Source: Pseudomonas sp. ADAK13
Lineage (GTDB): Bacteria; Pseudomonadota; Gammaproteobacteria; Pseudomonadales; Pseudomonadaceae
Length of the DNA stretch: 64,000 nucleotides
Direction of reading: 5' to 3'
NCBI RefSeq assembly: GCF_012935715.1
Contig: NZ_CP052860.1
Span: forward strand, 1,860,001 to 1,924,000
Below the pieces are notes generated by a model. The model did not search any database, was not told where the DNA came from, and worked only from the letters and a program-made list of their open reading frames with translations. The first letter of the stretch is position 1; each line of letters begins with the position of its first letter. Position numbers and translations under genes: made by a program. Shown here in pieces: positions 44,631 through 53,507 of this stretch.

Positions 44631-45572
44631 TCAACGGGCAATCAACAGGCGGCAAAGCTCGTTGATATCGTCACAGGCCATGCTCGTCGCTTCGTTATCC
44701 AGCGGGTCGCTGCCAAAAGCCAGGGCCTCGCTGATCGCCGGGTCCCGGTGCACCACCTCCAGCAGGTTGTCACCCAGGCGCTTCCTGAACACCTCGACCA
44801 TGTCCAGGCTGAAGCCGGAAGTCTCGTCGAGCTGGTTGATCACGAAGTGGCAACGCAGCGCCGGCTGGCGATCAAGGTGCGGCACCAGCAACTGCTCCAT
44901 CTGCTCCAGGGTGCCCAGGGAGGCGGCATCCGCCTGGGCGATGACCAGCACCACATCGGCCACGTTCAGCGCCTGGTGCAGGTAGACGTTATTGCCCGCC
45001 GGCGTGTCGATGATCACCGTGTCCTGCTCACTCAAATTCAGGGCCGACAGGTGCTGCGCCAGCCAATCCGGTTCCTGTTTCAGCCAGCGCTGGAGGTCTT
45101 CCTGCTGGCGGATATCGGTTTCACCAAAAGTGATCACCTGGCAACCGGCGAAGCCTGAATGAAGGATGTGGCTCCAGCGCTCGTTCTGCAGGCTGGTGCG
45201 CCCGATGCCGGGCAAGGTGTGGCTCAAGCCGAAGTGGTGATAGAGGGCATTTTGCGGGTCCAGGTCCAGCGCCACCACCGGCCGGCCCGCGCGCTGCAAA
45301 CCGCTGCTCAGCGCGGTGGCCAGGGTGCTGCGGCCGACCCCGCCATTGACGGACACCAGCGCCACCACGTTCGCACGGATGGTCGCGGCGTCGCGTGGCT
45401 GCTCGTTGGCACAAGGGGAATGTCGGGAGAACGACGCGCCGCTGCCCATGTTGAGGCTGGCGCTGTCATCGACGGGGATGTCTTCGAAGAATTGCAGCAT
45501 CGAATCCATTCCCTGGACATCACTGGCAGTTGTCTTATCAAACAACTCAAAAAGATCATCGGTTCGGCTCAT
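44631..45572 (-). CDS. wssJ: WssJ, second BcsQ/MinD-like protein of the cellulose locus
   Basis: A 313-residue MinD/ParA-like protein, paralogue of WssA (shared runs: SGLQRAGRP versus SGLQRQGRP, ALDLDPQNAL, GFAGC, AGNNVYLHQA versus AGNTVYLHQA, FSLDM.EVF). The deviant Walker A reads VSVNGGVGRST: the signature Lys of KGGxGKT is Asn and the second Lys is Arg, so ATP hydrolysis is doubtful. BcsQ-type proteins place cellulose synthase at the cell pole. ATG at 45572 follows GAGGAG. Unlike the rest of the cluster, it is separated by 172 bp containing its own promoter, homologous to that of wssA. Confidence 0.93.
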   Translation of the reverse strand: MSRTDDLFELFDKTTASDVQGMDSMLQFFEDIPVDDSASLNMGSGASFSRHSPCANEQPRDAATIRANVVALVSVNGGVGRSTLATALSSGLQRAGRPVVALDLDPQNALYHHFGLSHTLPGIGRTSLQNERWSHILHSGFAGCQVITFGETDIRQQEDLQRWLKQEPDWLAQHLSALNLSEQDTVIIDTPAGNNVYLHQALNVADVVLVIAQADAASLGTLEQMEQLLVPHLDRQPALRCHFVINQLDETSGFSLDMVEVFRKRLGDNLLEVVHRDPAISEALAFGSDPLDNEATSMACDDINELCRLLIAR

Positions 45573-45601
45573 CGCCAACACTCCTCACGACGCATCGTAA
45601 A

Positions 45602-45752
45602 GACGTGAAAGGTCAGCTGTACTGATGCTTACCGCAGGTCTTTTTGTGGGCGCCTTTGTGTACGCATTCTGTGACAAAGGATCGAGAGTGTCATTATTTT
45701 GGTGTTTCTGAAGAAATCTTTAAGACGAGCGGTAAATGGTCAATTTACTGAC
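45602..45752 (-). promoter_or_regulatory. wssJ control region, a copy of the wssA control region
   Basis: On the minus strand: FleQ-like box GTCAGTAAATTGAC (45752-45739, overlapping the wssI stop codon), CTCGTC (45729-45724), -35 ATGACA (45694-45689), 17-bp spacer, -10 CAGAAT (45671-45666), then a weak leader hairpin GGTAAGC/GCTGACC (45633-45611) and GAGGAG before the ATG. Every element recurs upstream of wssA at nearly the same spacing. The FleQ box matches the published P. aeruginosa consensus at all fixed positions. Confidence 0.75.
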
Positions 45753-46872
45753 TAATCTTTATCGGATCGTAAGGCGTCTGCAAATCACGCTCGGGGATCT
45801 CCCAGATCAGCAGCTTGGGCGGCGTCTGCTTGAACGCCGGGCTGTCGATATACGCCTTGGCGGCGCCAGAGAATTCGCCACCGTCCTTGCTGAAATTACC
45901 CACCGGTGCATTCAAGGCTTTTTGCAGGAAACCCACGAAGTTTGAATTGCGCGAGAACGAGGTGCCGATCAGCGCCACGTTCGGCAACCCGGCGTCGCTG
46001 AACAAATCGTCAGGGTTGCTGGACGCTGCAGGCCCCTTCTCATGGGCCGTACTGGCCGCAACCTGCTCGCCCACTGGCTGCAACTTCGGCGGCAACCAGT
46101 CGAGACCGGCCAGCCGTACCAGGTCACCCGGACGCGGTGCGAGCGGCGCCTGGGTGATGTCGAAGGCTTGCTCCGGCGTGGCCTGGATACCGCGCTGCTG
46201 GATGCGCTGAGCCACAGCACGGGCACCGGCGTTCGAGCCGATTTCACTCCAGTGGGTGTCGGTGCGCAGGAACGCATCCGGGCCCAGCGGTTTCAGGGTG
46301 TCGGTCAGATCCAGTGCTTCAACGCCCGCCGCTTGCAACAGCGTGGTCCATTGCTGGACCCGGCCCTCCAGTACGGCCGGGCGATACACGCCGCAGCGTT
46401 GTGCGGCCGCGATACGGGTTTTGTCCGGCACCACCACCACTTGCAGATCAATGCCGCGTAGGCCGAGCTGTTTTTTCAGGTCGATCACCGCGTCTGCCTT
46501 GGTGCGCGCATTGTCTTCGGCGTGGCGGTTGAGCTTCAGTTCATCGCTGATAAACAGCCAGCCCGGGCAACCCTGGCGGACTCGCGGCCCGGTGTCACTG
46601 AACACCAGCCAGCTGGCGCCGCGCTCCAGGTTCGCCGCCTCGATGGCCATCGGCGCCTTGGACAGTTCCTTGGCAAACCGGTGAGTCACGTCGCCATGCA
46701 ACAGCATGTCGCTGTCGACCTTGGGCGGCAGGAAACTCACCGGGCCCTTGACCATCAGCCAGACGCAAGACAACAGCCCCGCCGCCAGGAAAGGCACCAG
46801 CACCCAGCCCGCCAGGGGGCTGGTGCGAATGGCCAATTCACTCGGTGGGGTCGGCGCGGTAGGGGCGGGCAT
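45745..46872 (-). CDS. wssI: WssI, AlgX/AlgJ-like cellulose O-acetylation protein
   Basis: A 375-residue protein with one N-terminal membrane helix (about 19-41) and a periplasmic SGNH-like acetyltransferase domain of the AlgX/AlgJ type. The catalytic Asp-His pair is seen in RTDTHWSEIG and the nucleophile Ser in ALIGTSFSRNS; the closing LLIWEIPERDL is typical of AlgJ/X. It should put acetyl groups, delivered across the membrane by WssH, onto cellulose. 12 bp after wssH. Its stop codon overlaps the FleQ-like box of wssJ. Confidence 0.92.
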   Translation of the reverse strand: MPAPTAPTPPSELAIRTSPLAGWVLVPFLAAGLLSCVWLMVKGPVSFLPPKVDSDMLLHGDVTHRFAKELSKAPMAIEAANLERGASWLVFSDTGPRVRQGCPGWLFISDELKLNRHAEDNARTKADAVIDLKKQLGLRGIDLQVVVVPDKTRIAAAQRCGVYRPAVLEGRVQQWTTLLQAAGVEALDLTDTLKPLGPDAFLRTDTHWSEIGSNAGARAVAQRIQQRGIQATPEQAFDITQAPLAPRPGDLVRLAGLDWLPPKLQPVGEQVAASTAHEKGPAASSNPDDLFSDAGLPNVALIGTSFSRNSNFVGFLQKALNAPVGNFSKDGGEFSGAAKAYIDSPAFKQTPPKLLIWEIPERDLQTPYDPIKISQ

Positions 46873-46884
46873 CGTCAGGCTTCC

Positions 46885-48300
46885 TTAGAACTGAAAGTAC
46901 AGAAACGGTACGGCATCGCGGCTGGCAATCAGCGCGAACGACAACACAAACCCGGCCACCGGCCACAGGGACGCGGCCACCACAAACCAGGGCTGCGTAC
47001 CAAAACGCTGCTCGCAGCGGGTCTGCCAGATCGGCGCGATGATGCACACCAGACCGAGCAACGCGGCCATGCCATGGGCCGGGCGCATGGCCACGGCCAA
47101 CGCATCACCCAGTGCAATGCCGTGCATGCCGAATTGCCCGGCGTACATGGTCAGCGCCGAATGGAAGTCCGGTGCGCGGAATAACGTCCAGGCCAGGCAC
47201 ACAAACAGCAGCGTCAAGATGTGCGACAGCACCGGCGGAATGCTCGGCAGGCTCGAACGCGACCACGCCCGGTCGATGCACAACGCGATACCGTGGGCCG
47301 AACCCCACAACAGGTAGTTCCAGCTGTCACCGCCGTGCCACAACCCGGCAATCGCCATGGTCAGGAACAGGTTGCGATAGGTGCGCCACACGCCGTCGCG
47401 GTTACCGCCCAGGGCGATGTACAGGTAGTCCCGCAGCCAGCTGGACAATGACAAATGCCAACGCCGCCAGAAGTCCTGGATGCTGCTGGCCAGGTACGGC
47501 CGGTTGAAGTTTTCCGGGAAGTGAAAGCCCAGCATCAAGCCCAGGCCGATGGCCATGGCGCTGTAGCCGGCGAAGTCGAAAAACAGTTGCAGCGAGTACG
47601 CGAGGCAACCGATCCAGGCATCCACCAGGCTCGGGTTTTCCAGGTGAAAGGCAATGTCCACCAGCGGCGACAAGGTGTCGGCCACCAGCACTTTCATGCC
47701 CATGCCGATCATGAAGCGCCGGGCGCCGAGGCTGAAATTCGGCCAGTTGAAATAGCGCTGGTTCAGCTCGCGCCGCACCCAGTCATAACGAATGATCGGA
47801 CCGGCAATCGAGTGGCCGAACATCGAGATATAGGTGGCGTAATTGATGAAGCTGCGCTCCACCGGCACGGTATGCCGATGCACGTCCACCAGGTACGAGA
47901 TCGCCTGCAACACGATAAACGACAACCCCGCCGGCAACGCCACGCGCTGCCACTCCAGCGGCATGGCGCCGTACCAGGTGATCACCTCACTCACGGTGCC
48001 CGCGACGATGTTGGCGTACTTGTACCAACACAGCACGGCGGTGTTGAACACGATCAACGCGATCAACAACCGCACCCGGCCCTTGCCGTCTTCACGGGAA
48101 CGGTCCACCAGCAAGCCGCCGACCCACGCCACCACGGTCAACACCATGTGCAGGAACAGGAACAGCGGGCTCAGCCAGCCGTAGAACAGCCAGCTGCCGA
48201 TCAACAGGATGACGTTGCGCCAGCCCGGACGGGCCAGCGCATAAATCAACAGGAAGGCCGGCAGGAACAGCGTGAGGAATTCCAGTGAGGCAAAGACCAT
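46885..48300 (-). CDS. wssH: WssH, MBOAT acyltransferase (AlgI-like)
   Basis: A 471-residue polytopic MBOAT protein of the AlgI family that passes acetyl groups through the inner membrane for cellulose acetylation. About eleven helices; MBOAT markers are RPYLASSIQDFWRRWHLSLS with Trp-His and the catalytic His in AIAGLWHGGDSWNYLLWG. Begins VFASLEFLTLFLPAFLLIY like AlgI. Lies 17 bp after wssG and 12 bp before wssI. Confidence 0.95.
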   Translation of the reverse strand: MVFASLEFLTLFLPAFLLIYALARPGWRNVILLIGSWLFYGWLSPLFLFLHMVLTVVAWVGGLLVDRSREDGKGRVRLLIALIVFNTAVLCWYKYANIVAGTVSEVITWYGAMPLEWQRVALPAGLSFIVLQAISYLVDVHRHTVPVERSFINYATYISMFGHSIAGPIIRYDWVRRELNQRYFNWPNFSLGARRFMIGMGMKVLVADTLSPLVDIAFHLENPSLVDAWIGCLAYSLQLFFDFAGYSAMAIGLGLMLGFHFPENFNRPYLASSIQDFWRRWHLSLSSWLRDYLYIALGGNRDGVWRTYRNLFLTMAIAGLWHGGDSWNYLLWGSAHGIALCIDRAWSRSSLPSIPPVLSHILTLLFVCLAWTLFRAPDFHSALTMYAGQFGMHGIALGDALAVAMRPAHGMAALLGLVCIIAPIWQTRCEQRFGTQPWFVVAASLWPVAGFVLSFALIASRDAVPFLYFQF

Positions 48301-48317
48301 GGTGGTGTCGGGCCCGA

Positions 48318-48983
48318 TCAGTTAGCGAGCGTGTCGGAGGTAAACAGCAACCTCGAACCGGCAGCCGATGGCAAGGCCAGCACGCTGTAGCGCTCGCCGG
48401 CCTTGAGGGTGAAGGTCAGCGGTTGGCCGACCGGTGCATTGGCGCACTTGAGCTGCACCGACAGTTCCACCGGGTTGATCATGCGGCGCGAAATCGAACC
48501 TTCGGCGACCTTCTTGAACAGCTCGGCTTTTTGCGCCACGGCTTCCAGGCTTGCGTCAGCGCAGGCAGCGTCAGCGTTGATAAAGGCCAGCGAGGCCTTC
48601 AAGGCGTTGAAGTCGTCCGGTTGTTCGTGGATCACCAACTGGCGCGTGCCGCCCTTGGCATCCGGTACGGCGACCACGGTGGCGAATTCGCCCGGTGCGA
48701 CGGTCACGGCCAGCTCGGAATCCTTGCCGCCCTGGCTCAACACGCCCTTGATCGGGGTCTTGCCGCCCGACACCGGCAGGTAGTCGGAAACGAGTTTGTC
48801 GCCGCCCAATACCAGGCTCGCCTTGGAACCCTGGGGCAGCAATTTCAGCTCGCCGTCGGTGCCGTTGGCCAGGCGCAGGAATGCCGAATCCTTCTCCGGG
48901 CCGGTGGGGTACAACGGGATATCGGCGCTGTAGGCGCTGACGCTGGCGAGCAAGGTCACCAGGCCCAGGGTGGTCCGTTTCAT
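48318..48983 (-). CDS. wssG: WssG, AlgF-like periplasmic acetylation factor
   Basis: A 221-residue periplasmic protein related to AlgF, the alginate acetylation adaptor. Signal peptide MKRTTLGLVTLLASVSAYS, then two beta-rich domains (LRLANGTDGELKLLPQGSK and FTLKAGERYSVLALP). Two cysteines around residue 134 and 193 could form a disulfide. The ATG at 48983 is coupled to the wssF stop (TAATG), ruling out the longer frame that overlaps wssF. Confidence 0.9.
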   Translation of the reverse strand: MKRTTLGLVTLLASVSAYSADIPLYPTGPEKDSAFLRLANGTDGELKLLPQGSKASLVLGGDKLVSDYLPVSGGKTPIKGVLSQGGKDSELAVTVAPGEFATVVAVPDAKGGTRQLVIHEQPDDFNALKASLAFINADAACADASLEAVAQKAELFKKVAEGSISRRMINPVELSVQLKCANAPVGQPLTFTLKAGERYSVLALPSAAGSRLLFTSDTLAN

Positions 48984-49654
48984 TATTGCGCTCCCTTGGT
49001 CACAGCGGCCGGTGGCAACTTCGCCAGGGACTCGCCGATCGCCTTGGCCCACTTCTGGTAGCCGTCGATGGTGAAGTGCTGGCCGTCGGTGGTGATCCAC
49101 TGGCCCGGTTTGGAGAAGGTCAGCGAGTCGACGTAGGTGCACGGCGCCACGTTGGTGGCGAGGAACTGCGACATCACCTTGGTGCGCGCGTCATCCTTCT
49201 TGTACTGCGAACCGACCTTGCCCCACGCCGGCCCGATCCACACACACTTGGTGCCGGTTTCGGTGATCGCTTTGGTCAGGGAGGTCACGCTTTTCCAGGC
49301 CCAGACTTTCGGGAACTGCGGCTCCGGGTACGAGGCCATGGTGTCGGCGATGATGATCACCACCAGGTCCGGCTTGTCCTTGGCGATCAGGTCTTTGATC
49401 GGCGTGGTGCTCATGCCGTTCTTGCCGAAAATCTCGGCCTTGCCGCCGGGCAGGCGCTCGGCGCCGCACTCGACTTTCTTCGGCACGATCCAGTCGGCCG
49501 CGCCGGCGCCGCATGCGCCGATGGAGTGAACCTTGGCGCCCTGGGCGGTCAGGTTGTCCTGCAGCGGGTTGAGCAGCGAATCAGGAAAGCTCATGTGACT
49601 TTCGCCCAATACCAGCAGGGTCAGGCCGGCAATAGCAGAAGCGGAAACAGGCAT
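48983..49654 (-). CDS. wssF: WssF, SGNH-type protein of the cellulose acetylation module
   Basis: A 223-residue SGNH/GDSL-fold protein. Block I is VLGESHMSFP with Ser19 in place of the usual GDS serine, and block V is TTDGQHFTIDGY with the Asp-x-His pair. N-terminal hydrophobic segment SAIAGLTLLVLG is short and not a clear signal peptide. Known as the first of the WssF-I acetylation genes, with an exact role that is unsettled (acetyl presentation to WssI has been suggested). 16 bp after wssE. Confidence 0.88.
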   Translation of the reverse strand: MPVSASAIAGLTLLVLGESHMSFPDSLLNPLQDNLTAQGAKVHSIGACGAGAADWIVPKKVECGAERLPGGKAEIFGKNGMSTTPIKDLIAKDKPDLVVIIIADTMASYPEPQFPKVWAWKSVTSLTKAITETGTKCVWIGPAWGKVGSQYKKDDARTKVMSQFLATNVAPCTYVDSLTFSKPGQWITTDGQHFTIDGYQKWAKAIGESLAKLPPAAVTKGAQ

Positions 49655-49670
49655 GGATGACTCCTATCAA

Positions 49671-52600
49671 TCAATTCGAATAAGGGGAACGGTACGGACT
49701 GACCGGCAAGGGCATAGGCCCGCTCAGGTCTTCAAACAGGTAGCGCAGGTAGGCGTTGCCGACGTACTGGCGATAGTCCTGGGCGTTGTCGAGACCGACT
49801 TCGCCACCCAGGTAAAAGCGCGAGCTGAGGCGGTATTCGGCGGCGGCGTTGAAGCTGTAGCCGATGCCGGTTTTGCTGCTTGGGTCGTATGTTTGATTAC
49901 CCAGCTCTTTGTGTCCCGGGAAATAAGCGACGCCATCTTGCTCGATATGCTGCACGCCCACCGAGCTTTTTATCTGGTAGCTGAAACGGTCAAAGCTCTG
50001 GGCCCAACGCACCGGCACACCCAAAGAGAAGAAGCGTTGCGGACTGAAGTAACCGCCTTGGCGATAGGTGTAGAAACCCTGGTTCTCCCTGAAGCCCATG
50101 GCCGAGCCGCTAATACCTAACGTCAGGGTGTCGGACGGGTTGTTGCGCAGGTACCAGTAGATACCGCTGCCCAGTTCCAGACGGGTATTGTCATCGACGT
50201 GATTACCCAGCAATTCGTGCAACGAACCGTAGCCGTACACGCCCAGCTTCTGGTTGTCATAGCTCAATTCACCACGGCCACCATTGGCAGTGACGCCGCC
50301 CCACTTATTCCCATCGCCGTCTTTGGAGCCGGCAAAGGACGTCACGCTATCGGTGACCGGACGCCGAGATACGTTGACGCCATAGCGGAAGTTCGAATTG
50401 GCTTCAAACGGTCGCGCCACGCTGACACCGCCGACCACGGTGCTGTAGGTAAAGCCCAGCGGGCTAACGCCGATGTCAGCCTTAAGCCCCTTGTCGGGAT
50501 CTTCCACCGCCACAGCGAGCCCTACACCGGTATCACTCTGCGAGCCGGCCGGTTTCTGGGTGCCCTTGCCAAAACGTGACAAGGCATCGTCGCCTACGCT
50601 ACCCGCGCTCAAATGCACCGGCGTCACACGCAACGCAACATTGAGATCACCCACCGGCATCCGCACCTCGAACGGCGCCTCAACGTCAGTGATTTTGCTC
50701 AACCCGCTCTCACCGTTGTTGCTGCGAACGCTCAAACCCTGCACCACATAACCCGTGCGATCCCGCAGGATCGTATCCAGCGCACGACGCGCCGGGCTCA
50801 GGTTGGCGGTGTCGAGGGAGGCAATTTTCGACGGTGGCTCGAACGGCTCATTCCAGTTGTTCGACGCCGGACGCCCGGAGGCGGCCAAGGCGTTTTCCGG
50901 CACGACATTCGTCGGTGCATCAATCGGCGGCGGTACCGGACCGGCGACGGTCAGGTCAGTGACCTGGCGACGCTGGCCCGGCAAGCCGACGAAGGGGTTG
51001 TAAGGCACGCCCTGGGAACCGGCCTGGGCCAGTTGCGTCTGGCTCTTCTGACTGTTCTCAATCGCCAGCGCCTTGCGCAGCAACGCAGCGGCTTCGTTGT
51101 TTTTGCCCAGGCCTTGATAGATGCGCGCCGCAGAGGTGAGGATCTCGGGGTTACCCGGCTCCAGGGACAGCGCCTTTTCACTGGCGCTTTCCGCCAGGCC
51201 ACGATCACGGCCTTGCAGCGCGACGTCCGCCAGGCCCAATTGCAGGCGGGCGTTGTTCGGGTTCTGCTGGATCAGCGGCGCATAAAGCTCCATGGCCTTT
51301 TTGCTGTTGCCACTGGCTGCGTACATCCGCGCCAATGCACCGACCGCCATCGCGTCGTTGGGACGCTGGGCAAGGGCTGGCGACAGCATGTCGTAGGCCG
51401 CGACCAGGTCGTTTTTCTCGCGCAAGGCATCGGCCTGTTTGACCCGGTATAAGTAGATCAAATCGTCGTAACGCTGGCGGCCGGTTTCACTCAACGGCTG
51501 GCCCTGCACTTCACGCAGGATGTCGCCGGCCTCGGTGTAGTGGTTGGCCTTGAGCAGCACGTTGGCGTACAGCAGCTTCTGGTCGATGGTCGGGTTCGGA
51601 TTGTTATCCAGAACCTTCTGCATGATGTCCAGGCCCTGCTGTGTCGCGCCGACTTCCACATAAGCGGCAGCCAGAATCGCCAGGCGCTCGGGCTTCTGGC
51701 GGGTCATGGCTTCACTGCGGCCCAGCAGCGCGAGGGCTTCAGGGCGTTGACCACGGCGGGCGGTTTCGATGGCAATGTCGGTCTGCTTGTGCAGGGCGAT
51801 ATCGATGCCCAGCTCGTTCATGTCCGCAGTGCGTTGCCCGGCCGGGATGCGCGCCAGGGTCTCTTCGGCTTTCTTCCATTCGCCCAACTCGGCCGACAAC
51901 AACGTGCTGGTGTACAGCGCGTCCGGCTGGTTCGGTTGCTTGGCCAGCAAGCCGTCGATCAAGGCACGGGCGTTGCGAATCTGGCCGTCGCGCAGGTAGA
52001 TGCGTGCCAGGGCGAAGCGCGTCCACGGGTTTTCCGGGTCGGCATCGAGGGCTTGTTTGTAGGCGGCTTGCGCGGCTTTCAAATCGCCCCGTTGCTCGGC
52101 CAGTTTGCCGACCTGGGTGGCGCGCAACGCGGTGATTTTTACGCTCGGCGCAAACTTGGCGCGCTCGGCGGGCGAGACCGAATCGATCAGCTTCAAGGCT
52201 TCTTCCGGCTGCCCCGATTGGGACAGCACGTTGATCAAACCGCTCAGCGCATCCGGGTCGCCAGGATGACGCGCCAGCACTTTGCGGTAGCCGGCTTCGG
52301 CGGCGTCGAACTGATTGTCCTGAGCCTGGAAACCCGCCAGCGCCACAGCAGCGCCGGGCTGACCAGGGTTCAGGCGTTCGGCCTGGGCCACCAGGTCACG
52401 GGCCTGGCTGGTACGACCGCCACGCTGAGCGTCACGGGCCTGGTTGAGCAGGTTCCAGTAACGCACATCATTGAGCGCCGACTGCCACGCCGCGCCACCC
52501 GGTAAACGGGTGGCCTGCACCAGGTAGCTTTCGGCCTCGGTGAAGCGCTGCTGCTGTTGACGCAGCACGCCCATGCCGCCAAGGGCATCGACGTCGTTGG

Positions 52601-53507
52601 ATTTTTCGCTGAGGCGCGCAGCCAGCAGCGGTTCGGCGGTTTTCAGGTCGCCGTCATCGAGCGCCTTGAACGCCTTGGTCATCTGCGGATCACGCTGCCA
52701 ACCGGCACCGCTCTTGCCTTGGGCGATGCCCTTGTTCATCAGAGCGCGGATCTCGGTGTCGTCCGGGTGCGCCGCAAGGAACTGCTGGAACAACGGCACT
52801 TGGTCGCTCTTCGGCGGGCCGAGCCAGATCAGCGCAAAGCGCCAGGTTTCATCGGCGTTGCCGCCCACGTCGTTATTCGGCGCCAGCTTGGCCAACGCGC
52901 GAATGCCCTCGGCACGGGTGGCCGGGTTACGCGCCAGATGCTTGGCCAGAAACAGCGCCACAATCGGGTCATTCGGCCGCTCGCGGGACAAGCGCTGCAA
53001 GCCGGCGATGGCTTCATTCGTGCCCTTGGGGGTGAAACCCAGGGTGTTGTAATACTCGCGGGCGACCAGGCCCTGAGGCTGGCGCCCCTGGAAGATCTGG
53101 CGATACAGCGCAACGGCTTGTTCGCGCTCCTCGTCAGGCTCGCCCAGTTCGCGCGCCTGCTCCAGCAACTTGGCGTTGGCCGGAATATTCAGGGTGATGT
53201 CCTGCTCCAGCAGCAGGGCCTGGCGCGGAACCGGGCTCAGCGCCTGCAGGCGGGCCAGGTACTTTTGCGCTTCAGCCGGGCGCTGTTGCTGCACCGAAAT
53301 CAGGCCGATGCCGTACAGCGCATCCGGTTGCTCGGGGCTCAGGCGCAGCAGCTTCTGCCAGGTTTCGAGGGCGCGTTCCGGGTTCTTTTTCGACTGCCAG
53401 TAATAGCCCTGCTCGATCAGCAGGCTTTGCGGGTCAGTGGTTTCGGCAAAGCTGGCGGTAGAAGCCAGGGCGGCCAGAATCGCAACGGCTAGCGTGTGAC
53501 GGCGCAT
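49671..53507 (-). CDS. wssE: WssE, cellulose synthase outer-membrane export protein (BcsC)
   Basis: A 1278-residue exporter. Signal peptide MRRHTLAVAILAALASTASFA, then about 18-20 TPR motifs over residues 27-880 (for example GIGLISVQQQRPAEAQKYL, LYTSTLLSAELGEWKKAEE), a Pro-rich linker, and a C-terminal BcsC domain (about 960-1270) forming the 16-stranded outer-membrane barrel. The last residues are aromatic-rich, and the strand YLGGEVGLDNAQDYRQYVGN is typical of BcsC. It guides the glucan through periplasm and outer membrane. Overlaps wssD by 19 bp. Confidence 0.97.
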   Translation of the reverse strand: MRRHTLAVAILAALASTASFAETTDPQSLLIEQGYYWQSKKNPERALETWQKLLRLSPEQPDALYGIGLISVQQQRPAEAQKYLARLQALSPVPRQALLLEQDITLNIPANAKLLEQARELGEPDEEREQAVALYRQIFQGRQPQGLVAREYYNTLGFTPKGTNEAIAGLQRLSRERPNDPIVALFLAKHLARNPATRAEGIRALAKLAPNNDVGGNADETWRFALIWLGPPKSDQVPLFQQFLAAHPDDTEIRALMNKGIAQGKSGAGWQRDPQMTKAFKALDDGDLKTAEPLLAARLSEKSNDVDALGGMGVLRQQQQRFTEAESYLVQATRLPGGAAWQSALNDVRYWNLLNQARDAQRGGRTSQARDLVAQAERLNPGQPGAAVALAGFQAQDNQFDAAEAGYRKVLARHPGDPDALSGLINVLSQSGQPEEALKLIDSVSPAERAKFAPSVKITALRATQVGKLAEQRGDLKAAQAAYKQALDADPENPWTRFALARIYLRDGQIRNARALIDGLLAKQPNQPDALYTSTLLSAELGEWKKAEETLARIPAGQRTADMNELGIDIALHKQTDIAIETARRGQRPEALALLGRSEAMTRQKPERLAILAAAYVEVGATQQGLDIMQKVLDNNPNPTIDQKLLYANVLLKANHYTEAGDILREVQGQPLSETGRQRYDDLIYLYRVKQADALREKNDLVAAYDMLSPALAQRPNDAMAVGALARMYAASGNSKKAMELYAPLIQQNPNNARLQLGLADVALQGRDRGLAESASEKALSLEPGNPEILTSAARIYQGLGKNNEAAALLRKALAIENSQKSQTQLAQAGSQGVPYNPFVGLPGQRRQVTDLTVAGPVPPPIDAPTNVVPENALAASGRPASNNWNEPFEPPSKIASLDTANLSPARRALDTILRDRTGYVVQGLSVRSNNGESGLSKITDVEAPFEVRMPVGDLNVALRVTPVHLSAGSVGDDALSRFGKGTQKPAGSQSDTGVGLAVAVEDPDKGLKADIGVSPLGFTYSTVVGGVSVARPFEANSNFRYGVNVSRRPVTDSVTSFAGSKDGDGNKWGGVTANGGRGELSYDNQKLGVYGYGSLHELLGNHVDDNTRLELGSGIYWYLRNNPSDTLTLGISGSAMGFRENQGFYTYRQGGYFSPQRFFSLGVPVRWAQSFDRFSYQIKSSVGVQHIEQDGVAYFPGHKELGNQTYDPSSKTGIGYSFNAAAEYRLSSRFYLGGEVGLDNAQDYRQYVGNAYLRYLFEDLSGPMPLPVSPYRSPYSN

